Positions 38,441-47,404 of a stretch of 64,000 nt of DNA are shown one piece after another. Source of the stretch: Bacillus siamensis KCTC 13613 (lineage in GTDB: Bacteria > Bacillota > Bacilli > Bacillales > Bacillaceae); contig NZ_AJVF01000042.1 of assembly GCF_000262045.1 (NCBI RefSeq), forward strand, positions 1 through 64,000, read 5' to 3'. The notes beneath the pieces were generated by a model. It saw only the letters and a program-made list of their open reading frames with translations. It was not told where the DNA came from and made no database searches. Position numbers and translations under genes: made by a program. Each line of letters starts with the position of its first letter. Position 1 is the stretch's first letter.

Positions 38441-38776
38441 CTACTTTCCTTCTTCTTTTCTCGTCCAGCGGTCTTTATCCCGTGTATTAAATTTATGCAT
38501 CACGCGGTTATGAGCTTCCTCCAATGAAATATCAAGGGAGTTGGCGAGGCAGATCAGGACGAACAGCACGTCGCCCATTTCCTCTTCCATGCTTTTCTCA
38601 TTTTCCGTCGTTTTCTTCGGCTTTTCCCCATAGTAATGGTTGACTTCTCTTGCAAGTTCGCCCAGTTCTTCGGTGAGACGGGCCATCATGGCAAGCGGGC
38701 TGAAATAGCCTTCTTTGAATTGGCCGATATATTCATCGACCTCAGCTTGTAAGTCTTTCATCGTTTTGTCACTCAC
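38441..38776 (-). CDS. ypjD: MazG-type nucleotide pyrophosphohydrolase
   Basis: A 111-residue protein of the all-alpha NTP pyrophosphatase (MazG-like) family. Metal-binding motifs are [12 protein letters not shown] and [10 protein letters not shown]. Probably hydrolyses non-canonical NTPs; the substrate is not shown by sequence. GTG 38776 after AGGAGG gives exactly the length of B. subtilis YpjD. First gene of the ypjD-dapB-mgsA-bshB1-bshA-cca-birA unit. Confidence 0.9.
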   Translation of the reverse strand: MSDKTMKDLQAEVDEYIGQFKEGYFSPLAMMARLTEELGELAREVNHYYGEKPKKTTENEKSMEEEMGDVLFVLICLANSLDISLEEAHNRVMHKFNTRDKDRWTRKEEGK

Positions 38777-38804
38777 TGTGCGAATACCTCCTGTCATCTC
38801 TTCC

Positions 38805-38833
38805 ATGTTAGCTAATTCAAGTACATTTGACAA
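38805..38833 (-). promoter_or_regulatory. Probable sigma-A promoter of ypjD-dapB operon
   Basis: -35 TTGTCA (38828-38833), 17-base spacer, -10 TAACAT (38805-38810), about 20-25 bases of leader before the GTG start. Confidence 0.5.
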
Positions 38834-38850
38834 ATGTTAAAAACGGCAGT

Positions 38851-38879
38851 TTGCTGTTTTCTTTTGTATCCACTATAAT
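38851..38879 (+). promoter_or_regulatory. Sigma-A promoter of ypjC
   Basis: -35 TTGCTG (38851-38856), 17-base spacer, -10 TATAAT (38874-38879), 40 bases before the ypjC start. Confidence 0.65.
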
Positions 38880-38918
38880 ATTTACGCAATCTAATGGAAG
38901 GAAAAGGGGTTTGATGCA

Positions 38919-39791
38919 ATGCTTGGAGAAATCAGAATCAAAAATATTTGCTTTATTTTAATCGGCGCCGCTGTTTTTTCATTCGGACTGGTTCACTTTA
39001 ATATGCAGAACAATTTGGCGGAAGGCGGATTTACCGGCATTACGCTGCTCTTATATGCGTTATTCCACATCAGCCCTTCTATTTCCAACCTGGTATTAAA
39101 CATTCCTATCTTTTTCATCGGCTGGCGCATGCTCGGCCGGACGATGTTTGTCTATACCCTGATCGGCACCGTCTCTCTCTCAGTTTTTCTGAGTATTTTT
39201 CAGCGTTACGAAATTCATATGCCGCTGTCGCATGATTTAGCTCTGGCGGCCTTGTTCGCGGGTGTATTTATCGGCGCGGGTCTCGGCATTATTTTTAAAT
39301 ACGGAGGCACGACGGGCGGGGTCGATATCATCGCCAGGCTGATTAATAAGTTTTTCGGAATCCCGATGGGCCGGACGATGTTTGCCTTTGATGCCTGCGT
39401 CATTTTGCTTTCTTTGTTTACGTATCTTTCTTACAAGGAAGCGATGTACACGCTTGTAGCCGTTTTTGTCGCTGCGCGATTGATTGATTTTATACAGGAA
39501 GGCGGCTATGCGGCAAAAGGGGCAACGATTATTTCTTCGAAAAACGATTTGATCCAGCAAAAGATTATAGATGAGATGGACCGCGGCGTCACCGTTTTAA
39601 AAGGACAGGGATCATACACTAAAGAAGACAGAGACGTTCTTTACTGCGTCGTTCCGAAAAACGAAATTGTGCTTTTGAAAAGCGTCATCACTTCTGTTGA
39701 CCCGCACGCCTTTGTTGCCGTAAGCGACGTCCATGATGTACTCGGAGAAGGATTTACGCTTGATGAAAATAAAAATCCGATCAGACGATAA
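38919..39791 (+). CDS. ypjC: YitT-family membrane protein YpjC
   Basis: A 290-residue protein with five or six membrane helices in the first 190 residues and a soluble C-terminal DUF2179 domain (VTVLKGQGSYTKEDRDVLYCVV). It belongs to the YitT family, function unknown. AAGGGG precedes the ATG. Divergent from ypjD. Confidence 0.88.
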   Translation: MLGEIRIKNICFILIGAAVFSFGLVHFNMQNNLAEGGFTGITLLLYALFHISPSISNLVLNIPIFFIGWRMLGRTMFVYTLIGTVSLSVFLSIFQRYEIHMPLSHDLALAALFAGVFIGAGLGIIFKYGGTTGGVDIIARLINKFFGIPMGRTMFAFDACVILLSLFTYLSYKEAMYTLVAVFVAARLIDFIQEGGYAAKGATIISSKNDLIQQKIIDEMDRGVTVLKGQGSYTKEDRDVLYCVVPKNEIVLLKSVITSVDPHAFVAVSDVHDVLGEGFTLDENKNPIRR

Positions 39792-39792
39792 T

Positions 39793-39818
39793 AAAAAGGC
39801 GGCTTTTGCCGCCTTTAC
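39793..39818. terminator. Bidirectional terminator between ypjC and oxdC-like gene
   Basis: Hairpin AAAGGCGGC / GCCGCCTTT with a TTTT loop, A-run on one side and T-rich on the other; the oxalate decarboxylase gene stops inside it. Confidence 0.8.
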
Positions 39819-40990
39819 TGTTCGTGTTTCCATTTGACAACCGGTGATTTTTTCTTTTTCAATCGGCGGGCGAATGCCGGACTGACATTGAGCGTCTGTT
39901 CGACGAAGCGCTGCGGCGTTAGTGCCAGCCATTGGTTTAGGGAGACGTCTTCAAAACGGTCGCTTTTGAAAATTTCCAGAAAGCGAAGCACGGTGTCACC
40001 GATATTCTGGACATAATGCCCCATCGCAAAAGGAACATATCCTACGTCACCCGCTTGATAGTTAAATGTCCGTGCTCTTCCCTCCGCCGCAAACACCGTC
40101 ATTTTCGCTTCTCCTGAAAGATAATACTGCCACTCGTCCGTATTCGGATGCCAATGTAATTCTCTCATGCCTCCGGGTTCGACTTCCACAAGAGCGGCGG
40201 CAATCGTTTTTGACACCTTAAACGTTTTTGAATCGACGATCTTGACTCTTCCCCCGCTGGTAACAAGAGGCTCCTGCCGGGAGAGCTTGTAGCTGAACGG
40301 CTCCAAAACGGTGCCTTCCGGGGAAGAAACGGCTGCCTGTTCAATCGGGGGAGGCGGTTCCAGCTGGAACATGTAACGCTCTTTCTTGTGAATGTAGGCC
40401 AAGTCATATCCGGGAACACCGAAGTTCGCCTCCAGCACGCTGCGCGGGGTGTGGGCAAACCAGTCCGTTACAGAAAAGGTGCTGTTTTCTGAAAAAGAGC
40501 CGTCATCAAAGACAAGCAGAAACTCACTGCCCTGCTCCATCCCTTGAATGGAATGAGGGATGCCGGAAGGAAAATACCACAAATCCCCTTCGCTGACGTT
40601 GTCAATAAAATTCCGCCCGTTTTGGTCGACTGCGGTTAAACGGACTTCTCCGTTTATCACGTATCCCCATTCGGCTTCTTTATGCCAATGAAGTTCCCGC
40701 ACAGCTCCCGGTTTCAGTCTCATGTTCACCGCCGCGATGTTTTTGGACACCGGCAGTTCCCTGACCGTCACTTCTCTCGACCATCCGCCGTCTTCAAGCC
40801 TCATATGCGTATCAGAAAAAGAGAATTTCAAGTTTTGAACCGTTCCCGCATCCGTTGAAGGCGGAACGAGCATATCAGGATTCTGGAAGTCACGCGCGAG
40901 GTTCCGCGGCCCTTCATCAGTCGCCCCTTTTCTGCCTCTGATCGGCTGCGGGAGGTGTTTTGAAACCAATTGCTGGATGAGTTTTTTCAC
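39815..40990 (-). CDS. oxdC: Oxalate decarboxylase (bicupin)
   Basis: A 391-residue bicupin that splits oxalate to formate and CO2 using manganese. Cupin 1 has HWHKEAEW (His, His, Glu) and IPHSIQG; cupin 2 has HWHPNTDEW and MGHYVQN. The lid over the active site reads SENST, as in B. subtilis OxdC, with the catalytic Glu that separates decarboxylases from oxidases. Overall it resembles OxdC more than OxdD. GTG start after AAAGGAG. It interrupts the ypjC-ypjB neighbourhood as I recall it in B. subtilis 168. Confidence 0.92.
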   Translation of the reverse strand: MKKLIQQLVSKHLPQPIRGRKGATDEGPRNLARDFQNPDMLVPPSTDAGTVQNLKFSFSDTHMRLEDGGWSREVTVRELPVSKNIAAVNMRLKPGAVRELHWHKEAEWGYVINGEVRLTAVDQNGRNFIDNVSEGDLWYFPSGIPHSIQGMEQGSEFLLVFDDGSFSENSTFSVTDWFAHTPRSVLEANFGVPGYDLAYIHKKERYMFQLEPPPPIEQAAVSSPEGTVLEPFSYKLSRQEPLVTSGGRVKIVDSKTFKVSKTIAAALVEVEPGGMRELHWHPNTDEWQYYLSGEAKMTVFAAEGRARTFNYQAGDVGYVPFAMGHYVQNIGDTVLRFLEIFKSDRFEDVSLNQWLALTPQRFVEQTLNVSPAFARRLKKKKSPVVKWKHEQ

Positions 40991-41020
40991 TGGCTTTAGC
41001 TCCTTTACAGCAATTTGTGT

Positions 41021-41803
41021 TTATTTAGACTTAGGATATTCACGCTTTTTCTCTTTCTTTTTTTCCGCTCTGTATTTTCGGTAGCCGACATATGTCAGCG
41101 CAGTAATAATGATACCGCCTGTTGTCAGAATGACCCAGAGCAGCGAAGGATCAGCGTCATCCCGCTCCACCTTGTCAAATACACGTTTTAAATCCTGCTG
41201 CAGAAGCGTCAGACGCTCAAGCTTTGTTCCTTTTGTCATCTGCTGAAACCCTTCCTGCTCAATCACCTCGATATGTTTCGCCACCGTATCAAGCTGGCCG
41301 GCCGACACATCCATTGTCAGGCTGGGATAAATTAAATCATATAATGATATAAATTCATTCCACTTTTCATTGAAATTCTCACTTCCGTTCCCGCTGACAT
41401 CTTCTTTTAAGGCGCTGAATGTCGCCATAATCGGTCTTTCAAGCGAACCCCACAGCGGATCGGAGTGGTCTTCCATCGCATCCATTACAAGCCTGAACTG
41501 AGCGGCTGCGCGAATTTTTTCGGAATCTGAGGCATCCGCCTGTTTCAAGGCGCGCTCTAAATCATTACAGCCCAGAGTCACCTGCCTGACTTCGGCGCCG
41601 GTCAGTGAGTTTACGTGTGTCATTTTTTTCTTAAAGTAGCCAAGCACTTGCAGGGCCTCATCATACTGCGAATGCCTCGTCATCTGGAAAACGGTATCCG
41701 AAAGGTCGTTCAGTTCCTTGAGACCGCCCTCACCTTCAGCTTTAGCAGTTGTGATGAAACACATAAGAGCAAGCAAAAGACAGATTGTCAGCTTTCGTTT
41801 CAT
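41021..41803 (-). CDS. ypjB: Sporulation-related membrane protein YpjB
   Basis: A 260-residue protein with a signal peptide (MKRKLTICLLLALMCFITTAKA), a helical extracytoplasmic region and a C-terminal membrane helix (about 228-246) followed by a Lys-rich cytoplasmic tail. It is the YpjB sporulation-protein family. ATG 41803 follows GGGAGGGACC. Downstream of ypjA. Confidence 0.85.
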   Translation of the reverse strand: MKRKLTICLLLALMCFITTAKAEGEGGLKELNDLSDTVFQMTRHSQYDEALQVLGYFKKKMTHVNSLTGAEVRQVTLGCNDLERALKQADASDSEKIRAAAQFRLVMDAMEDHSDPLWGSLERPIMATFSALKEDVSGNGSENFNEKWNEFISLYDLIYPSLTMDVSAGQLDTVAKHIEVIEQEGFQQMTKGTKLERLTLLQQDLKRVFDKVERDDADPSLLWVILTTGGIIITALTYVGYRKYRAEKKKEKKREYPKSK

Positions 41804-41870
41804 AGAGGTCCCTCCCACTCCTTCTCTTTACAGAATATGAAGAGCGGGACAAGGTTAGACCAAGATTCTA

Positions 41871-42470
41871 TCAGTGTAAGTCAAGCTTTATCCGCCTTTT
41901 GGAAATCACCAAAACGTATGCAAGACCGAGTGAAAACAGGCTCAGCCAGAATGTGGCATAGCCGATCTCTTGCATATAAGCACTAAGCATTGAATAGCGA
42001 GGCATCATGCCGAAAAGATAATCAATGACGTCATTATGAAGCGTCCAAACAGCGGCAACGGCAAGATGCCATAACCGGAACCGAAAATACGGGCTGTATA
42101 AAACACCTTGAACCGCCATGGCGAAATGTGAAGCAATCAGCATGTACCCTTCCCAAGGCATCTGCCCCATTTTAATCAGCACAAAGATATTCATTCCGAC
42201 CGCCCACAGCCCGTATTTTACAAGGGTTACAAGCGCAAGCGCTTCAAACAGCGGCGCGTTTCTTCTCATAAGAAATGCCAAAAGCACGAACAGGAAGAAA
42301 AATGTCGCCGTCGGGCTGTCAGGCACAAATATCAGAAAACGGAACGGCGTGTCCGCAAGCTGCGGCAAATACCAATAATAGCCGTACGCGGTACCGATAA
42401 AATTAACGGCAAGAGCAAGCAGAAGCATGCCGCGCCGTCCTAAAAGATAAGAAATCCACCTCAATACCAT
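41871..42470 (-). CDS. ypjA: DUF1405 membrane protein YpjA
   Basis: A 199-residue integral membrane protein with about six helices (LLLALAVNFIGTAYGYYWY; TATFFFLFVLLAFLM; FWLSLFSLGLAYVLVI). Family DUF1405, function unknown, usually beside the qcr genes. The start is ambiguous between TTG 42473 and ATG 42470; the ATG is used. Confidence 0.85.
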   Translation of the reverse strand: MVLRWISYLLGRRGMLLLALAVNFIGTAYGYYWYLPQLADTPFRFLIFVPDSPTATFFFLFVLLAFLMRRNAPLFEALALVTLVKYGLWAVGMNIFVLIKMGQMPWEGYMLIASHFAMAVQGVLYSPYFRFRLWHLAVAAVWTLHNDVIDYLFGMMPRYSMLSAYMQEIGYATFWLSLFSLGLAYVLVISKRRIKLDLH

Positions 42471-42502
42471 CAACTCTCAGTCCTTAAAAAATATGTATCA
42501 TG

Positions 42503-42533
42503 CAAAAAAAGCTGACATCCGGTCAGCTCTTTT
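42503..42533 (-). terminator. Terminator of qcrABC
   Basis: Hairpin AGCTGACC / GGTCAGCT-type (GCTGAC / GTCAGC core) followed by seven Ts on the minus strand, between qcrC and ypjA. Confidence 0.85.
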
Positions 42534-42572
42534 CATAAAAGTATATCCTGCTATTGTCCGCTTCACAATACG

Positions 42573-43340
42573 TTATTTTGAGGTCGTTTCAGAAATGAAC
42601 TTCGCCAGCTGATCAAGCTGTTTATCATTCCCTTTAAAAATACCGGCTGGCATCTGCCCTTTCCCTTTGACGGCGATCTTTTTAATTTCTTCCGGGCTCA
42701 GCCCGTTATCGACCAGGGACGGACCGGCGCCTCCGCCTTGAAGATTATCCCCGTGACAGGAAATACAGCCCTGTTCTTTAAATACTTTATAACCGTCTGA
42801 TTCGGTATCAATGGCGGCTTCTTTTTTGATTTTCCCTTGCTCCTCCGCCTTCGCCCAGTCATGCGTCGCGACTGACTGCCACGTTAAAAAGACCGTAGCG
42901 CAAAGCGCCAAAAGCATCATGCCGACCGCAACCGGACGCTTCCACGGCCTTCTTTCAGATCCCCTGTCGAGAAACGGAGCCAAAAGAAGCGACCCGAAGG
43001 CAAGCCCCGGTATAATCATCGCGCCGATAACGGTGTAGCTCCCCGCGGCATATTCATATTTTAAAAGCTGGTATAAAAATAGAAAATACCAATCCGGCAG
43101 CGGTATATATCCCGTATCGGTCGGATCCGCAACCCGTTCCAAAGGCGGCTCGTGCACAATCGTCAAAACGAGAAATCCGACGAGGAAAACGGCTCCGACC
43201 ATCCATTCCTTCAGCAGGAAGTTCGGCCAGAACGCCTCTGTCTTTCCCGGATACTCTGAATAGTCTTTCGGTATATTCGGTTTTTTTCCAGCCGGAATCC
43301 TTGAATCTCCTACAAACTTCATTCCTTTCCCCCGGTGCAT
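42573..43340 (-). CDS. qcrC: Menaquinol:cytochrome c reductase, cytochrome b/c subunit
   Basis: A 255-residue fusion typical of bacilli. The N-terminal half is the subunit IV-like part of the b-type cytochrome, with LPDWYFLF (81-88) at the quinol site and three membrane helices. The C-terminal half is a c-type cytochrome with haem motif CISCH (192-196) and a likely Met ligand in KGQMPAGIF. Last gene of qcrA-qcrB-qcrC. Confidence 0.95.
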   Translation of the reverse strand: MHRGKGMKFVGDSRIPAGKKPNIPKDYSEYPGKTEAFWPNFLLKEWMVGAVFLVGFLVLTIVHEPPLERVADPTDTGYIPLPDWYFLFLYQLLKYEYAAGSYTVIGAMIIPGLAFGSLLLAPFLDRGSERRPWKRPVAVGMMLLALCATVFLTWQSVATHDWAKAEEQGKIKKEAAIDTESDGYKVFKEQGCISCHGDNLQGGGAGPSLVDNGLSPEEIKKIAVKGKGQMPAGIFKGNDKQLDQLAKFISETTSK

Positions 43341-43371
43341 GTCATCCCCTCCCTTTTATATCAGATCTGTA

Positions 43372-44046
43372 TTAAAGCGGTCCTGAAATTCCCTGCTTGC
43401 GAATCATGACAAAGTGGGCGCCCATGAGCGCAAACAAAGCGGCAGGGAGAAAAAACACGTGAATCGCAAAGAATCTCGTCAGCGTTTGGGCGCCGACAAT
43501 ATCGTGGTGGCCGGCAAGAAGGGTTTTCACCTGCGCTCCGATCAACGGCGTCGCCTCCGCAATCTGAAGACCTACCTTTGTCGCAAACAGCGCCTTCATG
43601 TCCCACGGAAGCAGATACCCTGTAAAACCGAGACCAAGCATCACAAAAAAGATCAGAACACCGACGATCCAGTTCAATTCCCGAGGCTTTTTATAAGCTC
43701 CCTGAAAGAAAACCCGCAGCGTATGTAAAAACATCATCACGATGACTAAACTTGCCCCCCAATGATGCATACCCCTTACAATCTGTCCGAAAGCGACTTC
43801 ATTCTGCAAATAATACACAGATTCCCACGCGTTTTTAATATCCGGCACATAATACATCGTTAAAAACATCCCGGACAGCACTTGGATAACGGTTACAAAA
43901 AACGTCAATCCTCCGAAACAATAGACAAAAGCCGAGAAATGGTGAGCTGGATTCACATGTTCCGGCACTTCATGGTCGGCGATATCCCGCCACATCGGCG
44001 TAATATCGAGACGTTCGTCCACCCAGTCATAAATTTTGTTCAGCAT
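43372..44046 (-). CDS. qcrB: Menaquinol:cytochrome c reductase, cytochrome b subunit
   Basis: A 224-residue b6-type cytochrome with four membrane helices. Haem-ligand histidines lie in GMHHWGASLVIVMMFLHTLR and RFFAIHVFFLP, and a Cys in FVYCFGG matches the residue that binds an extra haem covalently in bacilli. ATG 44046 follows AAGGGTGAC and lies one base after qcrA. Confidence 0.96.
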   Translation of the reverse strand: MLNKIYDWVDERLDITPMWRDIADHEVPEHVNPAHHFSAFVYCFGGLTFFVTVIQVLSGMFLTMYYVPDIKNAWESVYYLQNEVAFGQIVRGMHHWGASLVIVMMFLHTLRVFFQGAYKKPRELNWIVGVLIFFVMLGLGFTGYLLPWDMKALFATKVGLQIAEATPLIGAQVKTLLAGHHDIVGAQTLTRFFAIHVFFLPAALFALMGAHFVMIRKQGISGPL

Positions 44047-44047
44047 G

Positions 44048-44551
44048 TCACCCTTCCCCCCTAGGCTTTGCTTTTCCAAGATACAAAAAGCCGTCCTTTA
44101 CTTTTTGCTCATAACGGTCAAGAGGCGCGAGCGGCGGCGTGCCCGGAACGTTCGTGCCGTCTTTTTCATACAGCCCGTAATGGCAGGGACAAAAGAATTT
44201 GTTCGGATTTTTAGGATCATTGTTCCAGTTTACGGTGCAGCCTAAATGCTTGCAGATCGGCGAAAGCGCTATAATTTCATCGCCATGCTTGTAGACCCAG
44301 GCTGACCTGGATTCTTCCGATTCGTACCAGGCGTCGACCTGATGAATTTTAAAGTCAAACCGTTTCGGCTCCTTCGTCAGTTCATCGACGCTGACAACCT
44401 GCACCATTTTTTGATCTCCGGTCGGTTTTAATACCGGGTCCAGCGCAAAACGGACCATAGGCATAAGCGCACTGGCGGCCATAAATCCCCCCACGCCGGT
44501 AAGCGCATAGTTTAAAAATTGCCTTCTTGATATATCTTGTTTTCCGCCCAT
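44048..44551 (-). CDS. qcrA: Menaquinol:cytochrome c reductase, Rieske iron-sulfur subunit
   Basis: A 167-residue Rieske protein. A Tat-type signal anchor (SRRQFLNYALTGVGG) precedes the cluster domain. [2Fe-2S] ligands are Cys100 and His102 in CKHLGC, and Cys121 and His124 in CPCHYG; Cys105 and Cys123 form the usual disulfide. ATG 44551 follows GGGGGGAAGAG. First gene of the operon. Confidence 0.96.
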   Translation of the reverse strand: MGGKQDISRRQFLNYALTGVGGFMAASALMPMVRFALDPVLKPTGDQKMVQVVSVDELTKEPKRFDFKIHQVDAWYESEESRSAWVYKHGDEIIALSPICKHLGCTVNWNNDPKNPNKFFCPCHYGLYEKDGTNVPGTPPLAPLDRYEQKVKDGFLYLGKAKPRGEG

Positions 44552-44621
44552 CTCTTCCCCCCCTAAAAGATTGACCAAAAATTAACTAAAATAGAAAATA
44601 ATTCTGAGATTTGACACCCTC

Positions 44622-44650
44622 ATAATATATGAATCTTTCAGCAAGGTCAA
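44622..44650 (-). promoter_or_regulatory. Sigma-A promoter of qcrABC
   Basis: -35 TTGACC (44645-44650), 17-base spacer, -10 TATTAT (44622-44627), leaving a 60-70 base leader before qcrA. Confidence 0.7.
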
Positions 44651-44689
44651 CAGAGGCAAAATGGCTGTTTTGCGGGATGTCTGGAGTTT

Positions 44690-45136
44690 TTAGGAATTGT
44701 TCCACTTCTGTAACAAAACGTTCAAAATTTCCCCGCACTTATCATCCGCTATTTTTCTCTTTAAAGAGTCTTTCATATGTTCAAACGGGACTGCAGGTAT
44801 GTAGATGACATCAGATCCTATTTCAGAGTCCTTCCATTTTTCGTCTGCCGTCAGAAACAAGGCATGCCGGAAGCTGGTCATCACCTCTTCTTTGAATTTT
44901 TGCAGCAGGGCGATCTGTGATTGATCTATATCAACATATGTATAAGAGGGGAATAAATATACCCGTCCCTTCAACTGGCGCTCAAGCTCTTCAGAAAGCA
45001 ATTGGGTGCTCTCCCCCTGTTCAACGGCCTCTTTTAAGCCTCCTGCAGATGTTATGGAAATTAGCGGAATGACAGCGGTATCAATGTAATCCGCAGATTG
45101 CAAATAGACATCGGCATCAGCGGCCCTCCATCTCAT
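44690..45136 (-). CDS. ypiF: YpiF (DUF2487) protein
   Basis: A 148-residue soluble protein of the DUF2487 family, function unknown (MRWRAADADVYLQSADYIDTA...). ATG 45136 follows AGGAGGAACC and gives the B. subtilis length. The 54-base gap after ypiB contains a GCCTTGCA / TGCAAGGC hairpin without a T-run. Located between ypiB and the qcr operon on the same strand. Confidence 0.85.
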   Translation of the reverse strand: MRWRAADADVYLQSADYIDTAVIPLISITSAGGLKEAVEQGESTQLLSEELERQLKGRVYLFPSYTYVDIDQSQIALLQKFKEEVMTSFRHALFLTADEKWKDSEIGSDVIYIPAVPFEHMKDSLKRKIADDKCGEILNVLLQKWNNS

Positions 45137-45190
45137 GTCTGGTTCCTCCTCCTTACGCAACAAGCCTTGCATATTCTGCAAGGCTGTCAT

Positions 45191-45730
45191 TTATGTGAGC
45201 TGATTCAATTGGCGGGAAAGCTTTTCAAATGTTTCTTTGTCGTGGCGGTCCAGCGCCTCGTCGATATCTTTAAGCAGCTTTTCCCGCTGGAAAGTGGATA
45301 TGGCATGTTCTAATATTTTTTCGGCCATCCCCTGATCCTGTTTATTTTCAAACAGTTCTTTCGGCAGATGCGGATTTAATTCAAGAACAGCAGCATATTC
45401 AGGCGAGCTGTAAGCCGAACGGAAATTCAGCTGGATAAATAAATCCTGCTGCTTATTAAGCCGGATGTCGTGAAAAGATTTTTCTGCGTCCGTGGTCATG
45501 ACATTTTCTTTGTAAAACCTAAACGGCACCTCATCAACGCAATGAGTAGACATGATAATGCCTCTCGGGCAAAATTCAGCTTGTTCTACAAAATGGACCT
45601 TCTCCATTAATGTATCATGACTCATTAAATAATTTAAAATCCAGACGCACTCCCGGCGTTTAAGCTGATAATGATTTAAAAACCAACGGATAAAATCCTT
45701 TTTTTCATTGACAGAAACAGGGGTCTGCAT
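45191..45730 (-). CDS. ypiB: YpiB, UPF0302/IDEAL-domain protein
   Basis: A 179-residue protein. The first 120 residues form the UPF0302 domain ([37 protein letters not shown]). The C-terminal 35 residues are an IDEAL motif helix ([17 protein letters not shown]). IDEAL motifs mediate protein binding. B. subtilis YpiB is linked to stability of respiratory/secretory partners, but I would not assign a reaction. ATG 45730 follows GAGGAGGG. Confidence 0.87.
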   Translation of the reverse strand: MQTPVSVNEKKDFIRWFLNHYQLKRRECVWILNYLMSHDTLMEKVHFVEQAEFCPRGIIMSTHCVDEVPFRFYKENVMTTDAEKSFHDIRLNKQQDLFIQLNFRSAYSSPEYAAVLELNPHLPKELFENKQDQGMAEKILEHAISTFQREKLLKDIDEALDRHDKETFEKLSRQLNQLT

Positions 45731-45803
45731 GTAATTCCCTCCTCTATCGATCGTATAATCTGACATCACTTATACATTCAGCAAGCATGGTCCAAAATCC
45801 TGC

Positions 45804-47075
45804 TTATCTCAAAAATTCGTCCTCTATCCGTAAGATTGTTTCTTCAAGCTCTTCGTTTGTTCCATCCATTGAAAGCACTTGTTTTAAAAGCGGCAGCGCT
45901 TCTTTCTGGAGACCCTCTTCCAATAAGAAGTGAGCGTATTCATATAAGAAATCCCGATCCTCCCGGTAATGGAGGTACGCAGCTTCGAAGCTTTTTTTCG
46001 CTTCGTCATATTGCTCCAGACCCGTATAGGCGCCCGCCAAATACCAATTGTATTTCGGATCTTCTTCGCCGTAGCCGCGGACTTCCTGAATCAGATCAAT
46101 AATCTCTTCATAGCTTTCTTCTTTATGATAGACGGCTAAAAGCGTATGGAGCGCTTCCACATAACCTGGATCGAGCGCCAGCGCTTCCTGAAGAAGCTTT
46201 TTGCCTTCGTCTTCGTTCCCGAGCTTTAACGCCATTTTCGCCGCATAGAGAAAAAGCTCTTTATTGTATTCATCGTAAGTAATACCTTCTTTAGCGGTTT
46301 TTAATGCATCTTCATACATGCCCTCTGCCTCGTAGCTTTTTGCAAGCGGCATATAAAGCGATGAATAAGAAGGATCAAGCCCTTTTAAATCAGAAAGCTG
46401 CTTAATGGCGGTTTTGACCATTCCCGCCTGATAGGCTGTGAAGCCGTACCCGAAAATCGTATTCGGTTCTGTATGTTCTGCTGCCGCTTTTTCATACCAT
46501 GAAATCGCTTCTTCAAATTCACCCGCCGCGCTCAATGACTCGGCCAGCCTTTGATGAACATTTACACCGCCGATTTCGTTCCGCTCTTTTGCCGTCTCTT
46601 CGTAATAGGGAACGGCTTTTGCGTATGACCCTTGGGTAAAGTACAATTCTCCCAGAGCAAAATCAATAACAGGTTCATCTTTTAACATTGCTTTCGCCTG
46701 TAACAGCTTTTGCTCACTTACTTCAAATAAGCCCTGCATCTGATACAGATCAGCCATCAAAAGAAGGCTTTCCGCGTAAGACGGGTCTTCTGGTGATATC
46801 GTCTCCAGCACCTCAAGAGCTTTTTCTTCTTCATCAATATCTATTAACAATTCGGCGTAAAAATTCGTCAGCTCAGACTCATCCGGATAAAGGTCATGCA
46901 GATCACTGATCAGCGTTAACGCTTTCTCTGCGTTTCCCCATTCATAGTAGAGCTGGGCTGCAATGGCTTTGTCTTCGTCATGAAGCTGCGTTTCAGCTTT
47001 TGAAAGCGCTTCGAGTCCCTTTTCGGTTTCACCTGCTTCAACTAATTTTATGGCATCTTGAATCAATGTATTCAA
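45804..47075 (-). CDS. ypiA: TPR-repeat protein YpiA
   Basis: A 423-residue protein made almost wholly of tetratricopeptide repeats (for example VIDFALGELYFTQGSYAKAV, VEALHTLLAVYHKEESYEEI). In B. subtilis YpiA is a scaffold-like essential-linked protein working with YpiB. TTG 47075 after AAAGGACC gives exactly the 168 length; the frame runs 24 codons further without a site. Confidence 0.87.
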   Translation of the reverse strand: MNTLIQDAIKLVEAGETEKGLEALSKAETQLHDEDKAIAAQLYYEWGNAEKALTLISDLHDLYPDESELTNFYAELLIDIDEEEKALEVLETISPEDPSYAESLLLMADLYQMQGLFEVSEQKLLQAKAMLKDEPVIDFALGELYFTQGSYAKAVPYYEETAKERNEIGGVNVHQRLAESLSAAGEFEEAISWYEKAAAEHTEPNTIFGYGFTAYQAGMVKTAIKQLSDLKGLDPSYSSLYMPLAKSYEAEGMYEDALKTAKEGITYDEYNKELFLYAAKMALKLGNEDEGKKLLQEALALDPGYVEALHTLLAVYHKEESYEEIIDLIQEVRGYGEEDPKYNWYLAGAYTGLEQYDEAKKSFEAAYLHYREDRDFLYEYAHFLLEEGLQKEALPLLKQVLSMDGTNEELEETILRIEDEFLR

Positions 47076-47391
47076 ATCAGACCGGTCCTTTCTTTTCCTA
47101 TACCTCATCAACCAATGAAAAGGGTTTATTCGGGTTATTCTTATCATAATTCAGACAGGGTCTGCCCGCAAATAAGATGCTTCACCCGGCATTATAGTTT
47201 ATCAAAAAATGGCGAGGAGGAAAACGGCAAAAAAGGGGACGCCATCTTTATACGCAAACAGCGCGGTTTAATCCGGCTGTTTCTGTAACGAAAACGCATC
47301 CCCCCTTCCTGTTATTTTTCCTGTTTAAGACAAGCTATGTCAAAGCTCAAGACTTTATGACACACGAAGAAAAAAGCCCGAAGAATCGTCT
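47076..47391. other. Intergenic stretch between ypiA and aroE
   Basis: Contains the ypiA promoter side (a TATAAT at about 47196-47201 on the minus strand), the aroE terminator at its low end, and a minus-strand 35-codon frame (MRFRYRNSR...) whose ATG directly abuts GGAAGGGGGG. I see no repeat or recognised RNA, and the short frame is not convincing. Confidence 0.4.
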
Positions 47392-47404
47392 TCAGGCTTT
47401 TTTG
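47370..47404 (-). terminator. Terminator of the aromatic supraoperon
   Basis: Hairpin AAGCCTGAAGAC / CTTCGGGCTT followed by TTTTTTC on the minus strand, overlapping the aroE stop. Confidence 0.85.

Noticed and set aside
45137-45190. Hairpin before ypiF as a terminator
   Set aside because: The stem GCCTTGCA / TGCAAGGC lacks a following T-run; it may only be leader structure.
47160-47270. 35-codon minus-strand frame between ypiA and aroE
   Set aside because: The G-rich stretch abuts the ATG with no spacer, and the peptide has no recognisable feature.
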